Notes: a model not told the origin generated them from the letters alone. 64,000 nt of DNA from Fastidiosipila sanguinis (GCF_002998295.1 NZ_CP027226.1:1284001-1348000); one strand, 5' to 3'. Numbered from the stretch's first letter, positions 27,851-38,307 are shown. A program made the numbers and translations.

Positions 27851-29089
27851 TTAACGTTCTGCTTTAGCTGCTACTTCGTCGAAAGCTGTTTTCGCATCAA
27901 CTGCTGAATTTTTGTTCAAAATTTGCTCTAGAGCTAATTGAATATCATCAGATACGTTTGACCATTGATCTGTTGCTATAAATGAAGCTGGCATGTGTTC
28001 TGCTGAGCGCTCTAGCATTTCATAGAATTTTACTGTTGCTTCAGATTTCTCTAGACCTTCAGATTCTACAACTGATTTCAAGACCGGCAACTCGAAGCCA
28101 ATTCTTTCTTTGTTCAATTCTTCGCTTGTCCAATATTTAATAAATTCCCAAGCTGCTTCTGCGTTCTTAGAATCTTTAGATATACCTAAACCTGAACTAC
28201 TTACGATACTTTGTGATTTTTGATCTCCGAAGTTAGGTAATAGAGCTATACCGTAGTTAATACCTGATGCATTCAATGCGTCTACTGACCAAGCACCGTT
28301 CATGTACATACCAATCTTGCCAAGTTTGAAGTTATCCTCCCCGTAGTCGTTGGTTGCTACCGCAGTACCATCCATGATCATTTCTTGGAAGAATGCAAAT
28401 GGCTTAGCTGTAGCCTCAGAGTTAATTACATCCTTCATATTACCGTTCTCATCTGAGAAAGCTCCGCCGTTTGACCAAGCAAACATCTCATAGTCGTATG
28501 GATCTGGTTTAATAGGAACTGCTAAACCGAATGTGCTATCATCCAATGCTGAGATTTTCTCTGCTGCTGCTTTTGCATCATCCCAAGTCCAGTCACCTGT
28601 TGGCATTTCTACTCCAGCTTTTTCAAATAGGTCTTTGTTATAGTACATAACGTGAGTTGTAAATCCTACTGGGATACCATATACATCGTCACCGATCTTG
28701 TTATAGTTCCATAATGTTTCGTAGAAGTTATCTTTGTACTCTTTACCTTCTTTTTCAATGAAGTCGTTTAGAGATAACAAAGCTTTGCTATATTTTGGAT
28801 AGTTCCACATATACATTACATCTGGAGCATCTTTACCACCCATAGCTGCTGTTACTTTTGTATCGTAGTTATCACCATAAGCTTCCAAGCTTACTTCGAT
28901 TTTGTCATTCTCTTTGTTGAATCTATCTACTCTCTCTTGTTGATCGGTCAGGTCTTGAGCGTTATCCCAAGTTGCAAAACGGATTTTAACTTTGCCGTTA
29001 TTAGAACCGCCTGAGTTGTTACAAGCTACTAAAGAAAATGCTGTAGCTATTGTTAAAGCAATTGCTCCTGCTTTTTTGATAAATTTCAT
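27851..29089 (-). CDS. Sugar ABC transporter substrate-binding lipoprotein
   Basis: Extracellular solute-binding protein family 1, 412 residues. Signal peptide of lipoprotein type with lipobox L-V-A-C at about residues 20-23 and a Gly/Ser/Asn linker after the cysteine. Downstream motifs F-A-T-W-D-N-A-Q-D and G-K-I-G-M-Y-M-N-G-A-W-S are typical for sugar-binding members. It heads the operon with the two permeases and GH65 phosphorylase, so the ligand is probably an alpha-glucobiose or related oligosaccharide (inference). IS copy 2 ends 87 bases upstream of its start. Confidence 0.95.
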   Translation of the reverse strand: MKFIKKAGAIALTIATAFSLVACNNSGGSNNGKVKIRFATWDNAQDLTDQQERVDRFNKENDKIEVSLEAYGDNYDTKVTAAMGGKDAPDVMYMWNYPKYSKALLSLNDFIEKEGKEYKDNFYETLWNYNKIGDDVYGIPVGFTTHVMYYNKDLFEKAGVEMPTGDWTWDDAKAAAEKISALDDSTFGLAVPIKPDPYDYEMFAWSNGGAFSDENGNMKDVINSEATAKPFAFFQEMIMDGTAVATNDYGEDNFKLGKIGMYMNGAWSVDALNASGINYGIALLPNFGDQKSQSIVSSSGLGISKDSKNAEAAWEFIKYWTSEELNKERIGFELPVLKSVVESEGLEKSEATVKFYEMLERSAEHMPASFIATDQWSNVSDDIQLALEQILNKNSAVDAKTAFDEVAAKAER

Positions 29090-29231
29090 ACATACCTCCC
29101 ATAATTAATGAAATTTGTGCAATACTACAACCTATAATTGGGTTCCTTCTCCAATTTATAAGGGTCCAAGGTTAATGTACCGACCCCCAAAAGTTAGACC
29201 AAAATCTAACGATTGGGAGGTCGGTATTTTT

Positions 29232-29810
29232 ATGGCAAAACATAGTTTTGAATTCAAGAAGAAAGTTGTTTTAGAATATTTGGATGGTAAAGGTGGACTG
29301 GATTATCTTTCTAAAAAATATGGATTTGGCTCTAATTCTCAAATACGCAAATGGATCAATGCATATAAGGCGTTTGGCGATGAAGGATTAATGCGTTCTC
29401 GTAAAAAAGCAAAATATTCTTTCGAAAAGAAGCTTTATGTTGTAGAGTTATATCTATCAAGTGAGATTTCATACCAAGACTTGGCGATCCGAGAAGGTAT
29501 AAACAATCCAAGTATGATTTGTAACTGGGTTAACCGCTTTCGTGTTGCTGGTCCTGATGCTTTGAAACCTCGTAAGAAAGGTCGAAAGAGAAAATTGGAT
29601 AAACCTAAGATAGATAGTAAAGCTAAACAATTAGAAGAAAAAATAGTTGATACAAGTGCAGAATATGTTAAAGAACTAGAAGATGAATTGCTTAAACTAA
29701 AAATTGAGAATGCCTTTTTAAAAGAACTGAGGAGACTGCGTTTAGAGGACGAGGCAAAAATGAGAGAACGGCACTCGTCATCAACAGTCTCCGAGGAGAA
29801 TTCAAACTAA
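29232..29810 (+). CDS. IS3-family transposase OrfA (copy 2)
   Basis: 192 residues, same layout as in copy 1: two helix-turn-helix units and a C-terminal leucine zipper (E-L-E-D-E-L-L-K-L-K-I-E-N-A-F-L). Start is the ATG 56 bases inside the element after GGGAGGT. Differences from copy 1 cluster in the first helix-turn-helix (for example S-N-S-Q-I-R-K versus S-K-T-Q-L-R-S). OrfB lies in the -1 frame and overlaps its end. Confidence 0.93.
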   Translation: MAKHSFEFKKKVVLEYLDGKGGLDYLSKKYGFGSNSQIRKWINAYKAFGDEGLMRSRKKAKYSFEKKLYVVELYLSSEISYQDLAIREGINNPSMICNWVNRFRVAGPDALKPRKKGRKRKLDKPKIDSKAKQLEEKIVDTSAEYVKELEDELLKLKIENAFLKELRRLRLEDEAKMRERHSSSTVSEENSN

Positions 29811-29833
29811 AAGACCTTCTCTCTTATACAAGC

Positions 29834-30652
29834 ATGCCTAAAGCAACATATATGTACTGGCAGAAAAGATTCTATAGAGAGAACCCTGATAAAGAAATCG
29901 AGGATAAGATTATTGAAATCAGAGAGACTCACAAGAATTATGGTTATCGTCGAGTGGTTGGAGAATTAAGAAACCAAGGCTACTGTGTGAACAAAAAGAA
30001 AGTACAACGTATAATGCAAAAACTTGTTTTGCAGGTTACCTCCTTCACTCGAAAGAGCCGAAAGTACAGTTCGTACAAAGGTAAAGTCGGAACGGTTGCT
30101 CCTAATCGCATAAGGAGACGATTTAATACATATATTCCACATCAGAAGATTACAACAGATACTACAGAGTTTAAGTATTATGAGATTAATGCTAAGGGTC
30201 ACATGACAATGCATAAGCTCTATCTGGATCCATTTATGGATATGTGTAATGGTGAAATAATAAGCTATGCAATTGACAAGAATCCTTCTGCTAAAAATGT
30301 CATGGGTGCATTGGAACAGGCTATTGCAATAACATCAGATTGCAAATATAGAAGGACTTTCCATTCGGATCAAGGCTGGGCTTACCAAATGAAAGCATAC
30401 TCTCATCGTCTAAAAGAAGAAAGAATCTTCCAAAGTATGTCTCGTAAGGGCAACTGTCGTGATAACGCTGTTATGGAGAACTTCTTTGGACTACTTAAGC
30501 AAGAAATCTATTATGGTGTTACTTACTATAGCTATGATGAGCTAAAGTCAGAAATAGAACGATATATAAAGTATTATAATGAACAAAGGATTAAAGAAAA
30601 ATTAGGATGGCTAAGTCCAGTGCAATACAGGCTTAGACTCTTGGCTGCATAA
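29834..30652 (+). CDS. IS3-family transposase OrfB, DDE integrase domain (copy 2)
   Basis: Catalytic half of the transposase, 272 residues from the first ATG. The DDE triad is complete: T-T-D-T-T-E-F, H-S-D-Q-G-W-A-Y and N-A-V-M-E-N-F-F-G-L-L-K-Q-E. The N-terminal Y-G-Y-R-R-V segment is the HTH_21 type of IS150 members. The frame is open upstream into orfA (with A-L-V-I-N-S-L-R-G-E-F-K-L-K-D-L), so the natural product is probably an OrfAB fusion made by -1 frameshifting. This copy could also act on the defective copy 1. Confidence 0.95.
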   Translation: MPKATYMYWQKRFYRENPDKEIEDKIIEIRETHKNYGYRRVVGELRNQGYCVNKKKVQRIMQKLVLQVTSFTRKSRKYSSYKGKVGTVAPNRIRRRFNTYIPHQKITTDTTEFKYYEINAKGHMTMHKLYLDPFMDMCNGEIISYAIDKNPSAKNVMGALEQAIAITSDCKYRRTFHSDQGWAYQMKAYSHRLKEERIFQSMSRKGNCRDNAVMENFFGLLKQEIYYGVTYYSYDELKSEIERYIKYYNEQRIKEKLGWLSPVQYRLRLLAA

Positions 30653-30655
30653 AAA

Positions 30656-30686
30656 TAGCGTAGCAGTCATATAAACTGCTACGCTA
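30656..30686 (+). terminator. Intrinsic terminator inside IS copy 2
   Basis: Stem TAGCGTAGCAGT/ACTGCTACGCTA, followed by AAAAAAG, right after orfB. The stem is conserved with copy 1 while the loop differs. Confidence 0.8.
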
Positions 30687-30890
30687 AAAAAGTCTAACTT
30701 TTGGGGGTCACATCATAAATTTACTTTTCACAGTCTTTTTATTTATTCTACTTTTTTGACTTGTGTAATTTAACCAATCATTTAAGTAAAATTTAGCACA
30801 TAGTGCAAACATTAAAAATTAGATTTTCCGTTATTATTTTACCATATCCGTGAAATCAAGTGTTTATCTAAAACTTTAACGAAAAATTTA

Positions 30891-30930
30891 AACGCCCCTA
30901 TGTGCATAATGCACAATAGAGGTGTTCGTT
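30891..30930 (-). terminator. Terminator after the DUF4091 gene
   Basis: A long imperfect hairpin (arms around CCCCTATGTGCAT and ATGCACAATAGAGG) followed on the minus strand by TTTAAATTTTTC. It lies 43 bases past the stop at 30973. The rest of the stretch from 30713 to 30890 is AT-rich with nothing recognisable. Confidence 0.75.
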
Positions 30931-30972
30931 AATTGTCTATTATTACAAATTCAGGGTTTTTATCGCTATCTT

Positions 30973-32655
30973 CTACTCTTCACCAGTTACTAAATTTGAG
31001 ATCTTTTCTTTAATAACTTTATTCAATTCTAGCAACTTAGCTTTACCTGCTTCACCTTTTGGATACTCTTTAAAAGTAACATTGGATCCTAATACAGATT
31101 TGATTACTTCTTTAGCCTCATCCTTGCTTGTTAGAAACTCTAGCGCTTTTAGGAGTCTCATGTCCTGTAAAGCTTCGAAGAATACTCTGCCTCTAATTGA
31201 GTCCAATGCTTCTCCCTTGATTCCAGGATAAACTAGGTATGCATCTCCACTTACGAATCCATTCATGGCATCGCCGTTAACGTATGGATTAAGCAAATGT
31301 CTTGAGAATTGAGCGTTATAGAAATTAAATCCCCATTGCAAGAAACCTTCAATATCATATAGATATAGCTGTGCACCTATAATTCTGTTTCTAGCAGAAG
31401 GCATGGAAATTATTCTATTACTGACTTCTAGAACCTGTGCACAACAATAGTAAGTCCATAAATTCTCAACATTATTCTCCAAGAATGGTTCAATAGCATC
31501 ATTTGTAGGTATTGGTCTAGGAACTAAACCTTTTTCGAAGAACTCATAGTTACTTAGAGCATCCATAGTTCTCTCAGCTGGTAAATATGGTTCTACTATT
31601 TTCTTTGCTTCTGCATAAGTATCTATATTACTTAAATTTGGTTCATCGGAAACATGCCAGTAAGTTTTCTCCCACAAGCCTCTAGCTTCAAGATATTCAC
31701 GCATAGCTGTTAGAAGTTGTTGCAAGAACTCTTTATATTCAGTACTAGTTGCCTTGGTATGCCAGCCAAAAAGCTTCTCCTCTTGGCCATCTACTTTAAC
31801 AATTATCTTAGGACAAGCCACTGCTCCCCATTGTGTAAATAAGTGAGCCATTTCGAAGTACTTAATACCATGACTCAATGCTAAATCAATCCAGCGATCT
31901 AACTTATCAAAGTTAAAGTTATACTCATTGCCATTCTTCTCAATCTCTAGCAACTGAATGGTTGTTCTTTCTCCTCCAATCTGTGTATCTAACGGTGGAG
32001 TAAAAATAGGTGTCAGTAATAAGTTGACCCCATTTCTGGCTGCTGCTTCCATGTGAATATCAATTAGCTCCCAATGTCTTTCGGAGAAAACTTCAACATT
32101 ATAATAATCTGCAACAGTATCTGCATGGAACCATTGTGTATGAATCAATTCTTGCTCAGGCAATTGCTGATCCAATATTTCAATTTCTAATTCATCAGAC
32201 CAGATCAGCTCATCTTTATCCAATGATTTTATATTCAACTTAATATTATATTTTCCTGCCGCCATCTCTTCTGGGACTACAACATGGAACCAGAGACTGC
32301 GCCATTGATTAGCATAAGGCCTGAAGATATTAGTTTCTTTTGGTACTAACAAGTCTGGTGCTAATCTAGGATCAGTAAAAAGATAGTCATCATCTACTCT
32401 ATCTAAATATACTGGCAACGTTACAGGCACTAGCTCAACTCGCTCAACACTAATGTCTAAACCTTCATCTGAAACGAGTTCATAAGTAAGATCTGGTAAA
32501 TATAGTGGACCACTTTGATATTCAAAAGTATAAGCTAGCTGGAAGTTAAAGACTTCCCCTTGCAGTAGTTTAATCTTCTTTTCTTTTAAGTTATCTGGTT
32601 CTTGCTCTGGGAAAACTTTTACCAGAGAATCGGTTAATTTGAATTTAAAACTCAT
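30973..32655 (-). CDS. DUF4091 domain protein (glycoside hydrolase-like)
   Basis: A 560-residue protein with an N-terminal beta-sandwich (to about residue 160) and a TIM-barrel-like region; the C-terminal part fits DUF4091, found in proteins next to glycosidases. H-V-S-D-E-P-N contains an acidic pair in a position like a glycosidase catalytic residue, and W-T-Y-Y-C-C-A-Q follows. No signal peptide is seen. GGAGGAG precedes the ATG. Function has not been established for most members; a hydrolase on host or plant glycans is an inference. Single gene with its own terminator. Confidence 0.8.
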   Translation of the reverse strand: MSFKFKLTDSLVKVFPEQEPDNLKEKKIKLLQGEVFNFQLAYTFEYQSGPLYLPDLTYELVSDEGLDISVERVELVPVTLPVYLDRVDDDYLFTDPRLAPDLLVPKETNIFRPYANQWRSLWFHVVVPEEMAAGKYNIKLNIKSLDKDELIWSDELEIEILDQQLPEQELIHTQWFHADTVADYYNVEVFSERHWELIDIHMEAAARNGVNLLLTPIFTPPLDTQIGGERTTIQLLEIEKNGNEYNFNFDKLDRWIDLALSHGIKYFEMAHLFTQWGAVACPKIIVKVDGQEEKLFGWHTKATSTEYKEFLQQLLTAMREYLEARGLWEKTYWHVSDEPNLSNIDTYAEAKKIVEPYLPAERTMDALSNYEFFEKGLVPRPIPTNDAIEPFLENNVENLWTYYCCAQVLEVSNRIISMPSARNRIIGAQLYLYDIEGFLQWGFNFYNAQFSRHLLNPYVNGDAMNGFVSGDAYLVYPGIKGEALDSIRGRVFFEALQDMRLLKALEFLTSKDEAKEVIKSVLGSNVTFKEYPKGEAGKAKLLELNKVIKEKISNLVTGEE

Positions 32656-32673
32656 TTCTCCTCCAAAAGTAAA

Positions 32674-32730
32674 AATATACTTATATATACTTAAATATAT
32701 TTATATACTTATTTATATATTTATTTATAA
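32674..32730. repeat. A/T-only imperfect repeat tract
   Basis: Nearly pure A/T run built of repeated ATATACTTA and TTTATATA-like words, in the gap between the DUF4091 gene and the small membrane protein gene. It overlaps the likely promoter area of the DUF4091 gene. Confidence 0.6.
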
Positions 32731-32951
32731 TTAATTCTTCTATTGTTATTATTTTCTTTTCTTAGATCCAAAAACTTCTTTACATCAAAAGCAAGCCCTA
32801 CCATTAGGACAATGATAGAGCTTGCGATTAAGATAATATACAAAGCTTTTGGAAGCGTCCAGACCTTTGAATTTATTAATTCTGTCAAGACTAAAATTAA
32901 TAATCCAATCCATAAAGTCCAGTTTACTTCTGTTTTATTTTGTTTTTGCAT
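32721..32951 (-). CDS. Small two-helix membrane protein, unknown
   Basis: 76 residues, not recognised. Two hydrophobic segments at about residues 11-30 (L-W-I-G-L-L-I-L-V-L) and 37-58 (L-Y-I-I-L-I-A-S-S-I-I-V-L-M-V-G-L), then a basic tail (K-K-F-L-D-L-R-K-E-N-N-N-N-R-R). An AGGATAAAT site precedes the ATG. It lies 14 bases after the mscL stop on the same strand and is probably co-transcribed with it; a functional link is unproven. Confidence 0.65.
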   Translation of the reverse strand: MQKQNKTEVNWTLWIGLLILVLTELINSKVWTLPKALYIILIASSIIVLMVGLAFDVKKFLDLRKENNNNRRINYK

Positions 32952-32965
32952 ATTTATCCTATTTA

Positions 32966-33355
32966 TTATTTATTTTTCAAAAGATCTCTAATTTCTGCTA
33001 GCAATACTTCTTCTTGACTTGGAGCTGCTTCTTCAGCTGCAGCTTCTTCTTCTACTTGTTTCTTGTTTAGTTTTTGTAAGGAGTTTAGTCCTTTAATAAC
33101 AAAGAATAAAACAAGTGCAATAATTAAGAAGCTGATTACTGAGTTGATAAAGTTACCTAACATAACTTCAGCAGTACCAATCTTAATTACTAATTGTGAG
33201 AAATCTGCTTGACCAATCAATAGACCAATAAATGGTGAGATAATGTCATTAACTAATGAGTTAACAATTGCTGTAAATGCAGCACCCATTACCATACCTA
33301 CTGCTAGATCTAGAATATTACCTTTTGCGATAAATTCTTTAAATTCTTTCCACAT
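32966..33355 (-). CDS. mscL: Large-conductance mechanosensitive channel
   Basis: Pentameric emergency valve in the membrane that opens on osmotic downshock. 129 residues, typical. N-terminal helix plus A-K-G-N-I-L-D-L-A-V-G-M-V-M-G-A-A-F and the second helix F-I-N-S-V-I-S-F-L-I-I-A are conserved. The C-terminal tail has an Ala/Glu-rich insertion (E-E-E-A-A-A-E-E-A-A-P) before the final helix L-L-A-E-I-R-D-L-L. Confidence 0.96.
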   Translation of the reverse strand: MWKEFKEFIAKGNILDLAVGMVMGAAFTAIVNSLVNDIISPFIGLLIGQADFSQLVIKIGTAEVMLGNFINSVISFLIIALVLFFVIKGLNSLQKLNKKQVEEEAAAEEAAPSQEEVLLAEIRDLLKNK

Positions 33356-33461
33356 AAGATTACCTATTTCCTTTCCAAATAATTTATCTATATTCTCTCA
33401 TATTTATTAGAAAAATACATAAGATAATACATATTAAATGTCTTTAATGAATCATCTTGCT

Positions 33462-34379
33462 TTAAGGAATCATCTTACCGCTAGCTCTGTAAATCTCGTA
33501 CCATTCTTCATGAGTCAATTCAAATTTACAAGCTTCAACAGTATCTTCTAGGCGTTTAATCTTAGTAGTACCTAAAACCACTTGAATATGAGCTGGATGT
33601 CTCAATATCCAAGCTGCAGCTACTGCACTAGGGTTAGTGTTATATTTATCTGCAATCTCTTCTAATTTTTTGTTTAATTCTGCGTACTCAGGATCATTCA
33701 TAAATGTACCCTTGAGGTCACTTCTTTGGAATGGCGACCACGCTTGTAGACGAATATCATTTAATTGAGAATACTGTAGAGTTCCAGCAGAATAATCTAT
33801 CGCTGCAGGTACTTCTCTATTAACATTAATTCCTACATCAACCATATTTGAGTGACTTACACTGAATTGCATTTGATTGAATTTTGGTTTCAACTCATCA
33901 GGTAAATAGCGATTTAACAACTCAATTTGGTATGGATTGTAGTTACTTACACCGAAGTATTTAACCTTTCCTTCATCATGCAACTTGGCAAAAGCCTCCG
34001 CAACTTGCTCTGGCTCTATCAACGCATCTGGTCTATGTAACAAGAGAATATCAATATAATCTAGACCTAATCTTTGCAAGCTTCCGTCAACAGATTCTAG
34101 AATGTGCTTAGTTGATGCATCGTATCTTCCAGGTCTTATTGATGCTTTTGTTTGTAGAATATAATCTTCTCTATCTACATCTTTTAAAGCTTTACCTAAG
34201 AAAATATCACTATCGCCACCAGCATAAATATCTGCTGTATCAAACATATTTACACCTAGTTCAATTGATCTTTTTACCAGTGCATTTGCATCTTCTTGTG
34301 AAATTCCAGGTAATCTCATTACGCCAAGTACTATCTCTGGCACCTGAATTGTTTCATTTACTGCTTTAAAATATCTCAT
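33462..34379 (-). CDS. Aldo/keto reductase
   Basis: NADPH-dependent oxidoreductase with TIM barrel, 305 residues. The tetrad is visible: D-T-A-D-I-Y (Asp, Tyr), Q-T-K (Lys), and L-L-H-R-P-D (His). The F-G-V-S-N-Y motif and the C-terminal V-L-G-T-T-K-I-K-R-L cofactor-binding segment match the YdhF/YcsN-like group. Substrate unknown. CAAGGAGGT ribosome site. Single gene. Confidence 0.93.
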   Translation of the reverse strand: MRYFKAVNETIQVPEIVLGVMRLPGISQEDANALVKRSIELGVNMFDTADIYAGGDSDIFLGKALKDVDREDYILQTKASIRPGRYDASTKHILESVDGSLQRLGLDYIDILLLHRPDALIEPEQVAEAFAKLHDEGKVKYFGVSNYNPYQIELLNRYLPDELKPKFNQMQFSVSHSNMVDVGINVNREVPAAIDYSAGTLQYSQLNDIRLQAWSPFQRSDLKGTFMNDPEYAELNKKLEEIADKYNTNPSAVAAAWILRHPAHIQVVLGTTKIKRLEDTVEACKFELTHEEWYEIYRASGKMIP

Positions 34380-34482
34380 ACGAACCTCCTTGAGTTTATC
34401 TATATATAATTTACTACAGATTTAGAGCCTCTTCCAACTCTTACGCATCATTTAAGAAAAATACAGAAAAAAATACAGAAAA

Positions 34483-34507
34483 AATCCTGTGTTTTAGGCA
34501 CAGGATT
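34483..34507 (-). terminator. Terminator after mnmA
   Basis: Perfect 9-bp stem AATCCTGTG/CACAGGATT with a 7-base loop, followed on the minus strand by TTTTTCTGTATTTTTT. Located 36 bases past the mnmA stop. Confidence 0.92.
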
Positions 34508-34543
34508 AAAATATTTTAATTTTAGTAAGTTCACTCAAAACCC

Positions 34544-35671
<1,128 letters not shown>

Positions 35672-35726
35672 TTATTATTCACGAAGCATTCCAAAAATTT
35701 TCACTACATATTTTAACAAACAATAT

Positions 35727-36857
35727 TTAAGCTAAACTAGCAATAACTTCTACAAATTTATCTATATCTTCCTTGTTGTTATAAATTCCAAGAGATAAAC
35801 GTAAACTCTCATCAACTCTAGGATCCTCAGCACCAAACATAGACACCAGTACCCTACTAGGCTCCAATGCGCCTGCAGCACAGGCAGATCCAGCTGATAC
35901 TTCTACGCCGGCCATGTCTAATCTGATTAAAGCTTGACTGGATTTTATCCCTTTGAAGTGAATATTATGAACTCCAACGTATTTTTTTGCTGTAGCATTT
36001 AGTTCATATTCAACATTGGCTGAGTTTAATTGCGAAAATAAATAATTAGACAGCTCTTCTAACTTAGCTTCATTTTCTAATCTTTCTGCTTGAGCTAGCT
36101 CTATGGCTTTGGCAAAAGCACTCGCCAATGCTAGGCTCTCTGTACCAGCTCTATGTGAATTCTCCTGATGTCCACCAAGTTGCAGAGCTTGTAAATTAAT
36201 ACTTGGATCTTGATATGCTAAGCCAATTCCTTTTGGACCGTAGATTTTGTGAGCTGTTATGCTGAATGCATCTGCTTGTATATCGCCTGCGTTCAAGTCT
36301 ATTTTACCGGCTGCTTGTACATAATCTGTATGGAAGAAAATCTCCTTCTCTCTCAACAACGCTGCAATTTCTTGGACAGGCATAATTACTCCTGTCTCGT
36401 TATTTACTGTCATTAATGAGACTAGTGTAGTTTCATCATTCAAGGCTTCAACAAGATCCTCAACTAAATATGTTCCAGACTTGTCCAAAGGTAAATACGA
36501 CACCACAAAACCTTCTTTTTCTAAACTTTTGAAAACTTCATATACTGAAGGATGCTCAGCGTCACCAGTTATTAGATGATTACCTTTACCCTCATTTCTA
36601 AGTCTATATGCATTTGATCTTATTATTAAATTATTAGCTTCTGTGGCTCCAGATGTAAAAGTTACACCTTTTGGATTAACTGCTAAACATTCGGCTATTC
36701 TACGTCTTGCAGACTCCAACTCTGCTCGTGCAGATCGCCCACTTGCATATTGCGATGACGGGTTGCCCCAAAATTCAAGCGCAGTTTCGGACATTGTCTC
36801 CAAAACTTCTTTACGCAAAGGTGTTGTAGCTGCATAATCTAAATATGTTTTATTCAT
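35727..36857 (-). CDS. Cysteine desulfurase (NifS/IscS-like)
   Basis: PLP enzyme that removes sulfur from cysteine to give a persulfide. Start Y-L-D-Y-A-A-T-T-P is the family opening; the PLP lysine is in S-I-T-A-H-K-I-Y-G-P-K-G; the catalytic cysteine loop reads S-A-G-S-A-C-A-A-G. 376 residues. Position directly before mnmA suggests it serves tRNA thiolation, as in other Bacillota that pair the two genes. No IscU-type scaffold gene lies nearby. Confidence 0.95.
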   Translation of the reverse strand: MNKTYLDYAATTPLRKEVLETMSETALEFWGNPSSQYASGRSARAELESARRRIAECLAVNPKGVTFTSGATEANNLIIRSNAYRLRNEGKGNHLITGDAEHPSVYEVFKSLEKEGFVVSYLPLDKSGTYLVEDLVEALNDETTLVSLMTVNNETGVIMPVQEIAALLREKEIFFHTDYVQAAGKIDLNAGDIQADAFSITAHKIYGPKGIGLAYQDPSINLQALQLGGHQENSHRAGTESLALASAFAKAIELAQAERLENEAKLEELSNYLFSQLNSANVEYELNATAKKYVGVHNIHFKGIKSSQALIRLDMAGVEVSAGSACAAGALEPSRVLVSMFGAEDPRVDESLRLSLGIYNNKEDIDKFVEVIASLA

Positions 36858-36918
36858 AATTTCCTATCTAGTTCATTAAGTGCTTTGTTATATTAAGTAT
36901 TTTAATTAACTTAGCGCT

Positions 36919-38247
36919 TTAATTTATTAACCAATCCCAGTCGAACTCTACATATTTCAGGTTAACTTTACCATCTTTATCATCTTCTTCATAAAGAAGT
37001 GCAAAATTATCCTCATCTAGCTGGGTCAAGCAAGAATATTGATAACGAGTATCATTGATAAATTTCTCACTTATACATTCAATATTTTTTTCATCGTGAA
37101 CGACACATAGTTTAACAGAGCCATTAGTACGATCTGGGCCATGAGGATTTGAAACTAGAATGTACTCTTTACCTTCTCTCTCGAAGTGCAATACTGACAA
37201 CTGACAATAAGCTTCACACTCGAAGTCCAAATCTAACAATTCATCTTCCCATGTTTCTGCATTGTCGTAAGAAATAGCATACTTAACTTTATCCGAATAA
37301 TTACGCATAAATACTAAAGTTGCTCCATTGTTTAACTGCACTAATTGAGCTTCTGAAATTTCTTGTTTAATATCTCCAACTGCACTAATAGTAGTCTTAG
37401 TATCATTTGGTGATGCACCTCTTTGCCAAGTCTTGCTTTCATCATCGGAATAGATAGTTGCTGTAGATTGATGGTTGGTCAAAGTATCTGTGAAATACAC
37501 TGGGAAAACTAAACGACCATTCTGCAACTCAAGACCTACACCTGGACCAGTACCCAAGAATCTCATCCACTCGGCTTTCACCTCTCCAGTTATATTACGA
37601 GGTAATTCCCAATTTAGGCCATCATCATCTGAATATGTATACCAAATATTAGAGGTTTGATAAGTTTTTAACGGTGAGTTTTTCAAGAAAACATTGCCCA
37701 AAACTTTGTCCTGATGAGTTAGTGTCCCTAAATTTGTAAAAGGCATCTCATCTTCTAATTTAACTTTGTACAAGGTCTGGTTGCCAAAAGCATCATACAC
37801 TACACCATTTTCTCTAATAGTATAGCAATGACCAAATTCATCATAAAGCGCCTGATACATTTTCCCGTCAATATTTACAAAACCTGAACCATCCTTAGCT
37901 GACCAGAAATTACCACCTTCACGGAACATGTCAATAAGCAGGTGGATTCTACCTTTGTGCGCACCTTGCTTCTGTACAAGCAAGCTCATATCTATCAAGA
38001 ATGCGTAGTCATTATCATCTCCAGCTGGCAAGTCGATAATTGTGATATTGTCATCAAACTCTGTAGCTCCCTGTGGTCTACGACGAATTACCGCATTAAT
38101 GTCACCCCAATCTTCTTGGTTCGTTATACGCTTGTCTGCACCTGCAATTACTGTACCATTAAGTGTTTTCACCAGTGCCGGAATTCTATAGAATCCTGAA
38201 CCATCATATCCTGGATAAAAAAGATTCTCTACTTCCTCAATACTCAT
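36919..38247 (-). CDS. Exo-alpha-sialidase (GH33)
   Basis: Removes terminal sialic acid from glycans. The arginine-triad motif F-Y-R-I-P lies at residues 19-23 and Asp boxes follow: S-D-D-D-G-L-N-W, S-D-D-E-S-K-T-W and S-Y-D-N-A-E-T-W. 442 residues, one catalytic propeller with a small inserted domain (about residues 100-170). There is no signal peptide or membrane segment, so it would act inside the cell or be exported by an unseen route. An orphan binding lipoprotein gene lies upstream on the same strand, separated by a terminator. Confidence 0.9.
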   Translation of the reverse strand: MSIEEVENLFYPGYDGSGFYRIPALVKTLNGTVIAGADKRITNQEDWGDINAVIRRRPQGATEFDDNITIIDLPAGDDNDYAFLIDMSLLVQKQGAHKGRIHLLIDMFREGGNFWSAKDGSGFVNIDGKMYQALYDEFGHCYTIRENGVVYDAFGNQTLYKVKLEDEMPFTNLGTLTHQDKVLGNVFLKNSPLKTYQTSNIWYTYSDDDGLNWELPRNITGEVKAEWMRFLGTGPGVGLELQNGRLVFPVYFTDTLTNHQSTATIYSDDESKTWQRGASPNDTKTTISAVGDIKQEISEAQLVQLNNGATLVFMRNYSDKVKYAISYDNAETWEDELLDLDFECEAYCQLSVLHFEREGKEYILVSNPHGPDRTNGSVKLCVVHDEKNIECISEKFINDTRYQYSCLTQLDEDNFALLYEEDDKDGKVNLKYVEFDWDWLIN

Positions 38248-38307
38248 TTCAATTACCTAACCTTCTAGTATTTTTGTAATTTCCTATATAATTCTGTTCT
38301 TGTAATT

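Larger units (their letters stand above)
17279..30712. other. Possible IS-bracketed (composite-like) unit carrying the disaccharide cluster
   Basis: Two IS3-family copies in the same orientation flank a 10.4-kb block with the whole ABC transporter, GH65, DMT, AraC, pgmB and GH42 cluster. The outermost flanks both read TCAT (before 17279 and after 30712), a 4-bp match of the size made by IS3-type transposases, while each single copy lacks a matching target repeat. Against this, the copies differ at many bases and a terminator hairpin seems to span copy 1 alone. Confidence 0.35.
29176..30712 (+). mobile_element. IS3-family (IS150-like) insertion sequence, copy 2, apparently intact
   Basis: 1537 bp with the same ends as copy 1 and both open frames complete. 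Sequence is clearly diverged from copy 1 (many scattered base and residue differences), so the two are not a recent duplicate. The element lies between the DUF4091 gene and the binding-protein gene and points away from the latter. Flanks are TTAA on the left and TCAT on the right, so no simple target duplication is seen for this copy alone. Confidence 0.95.

Noticed and set aside
29090-29175. Hybrid promoter formed by IS copy 2 for the sugar operon
   Set aside because: No -35/-10 pair with acceptable spacing was found across the IS junction on the minus strand.
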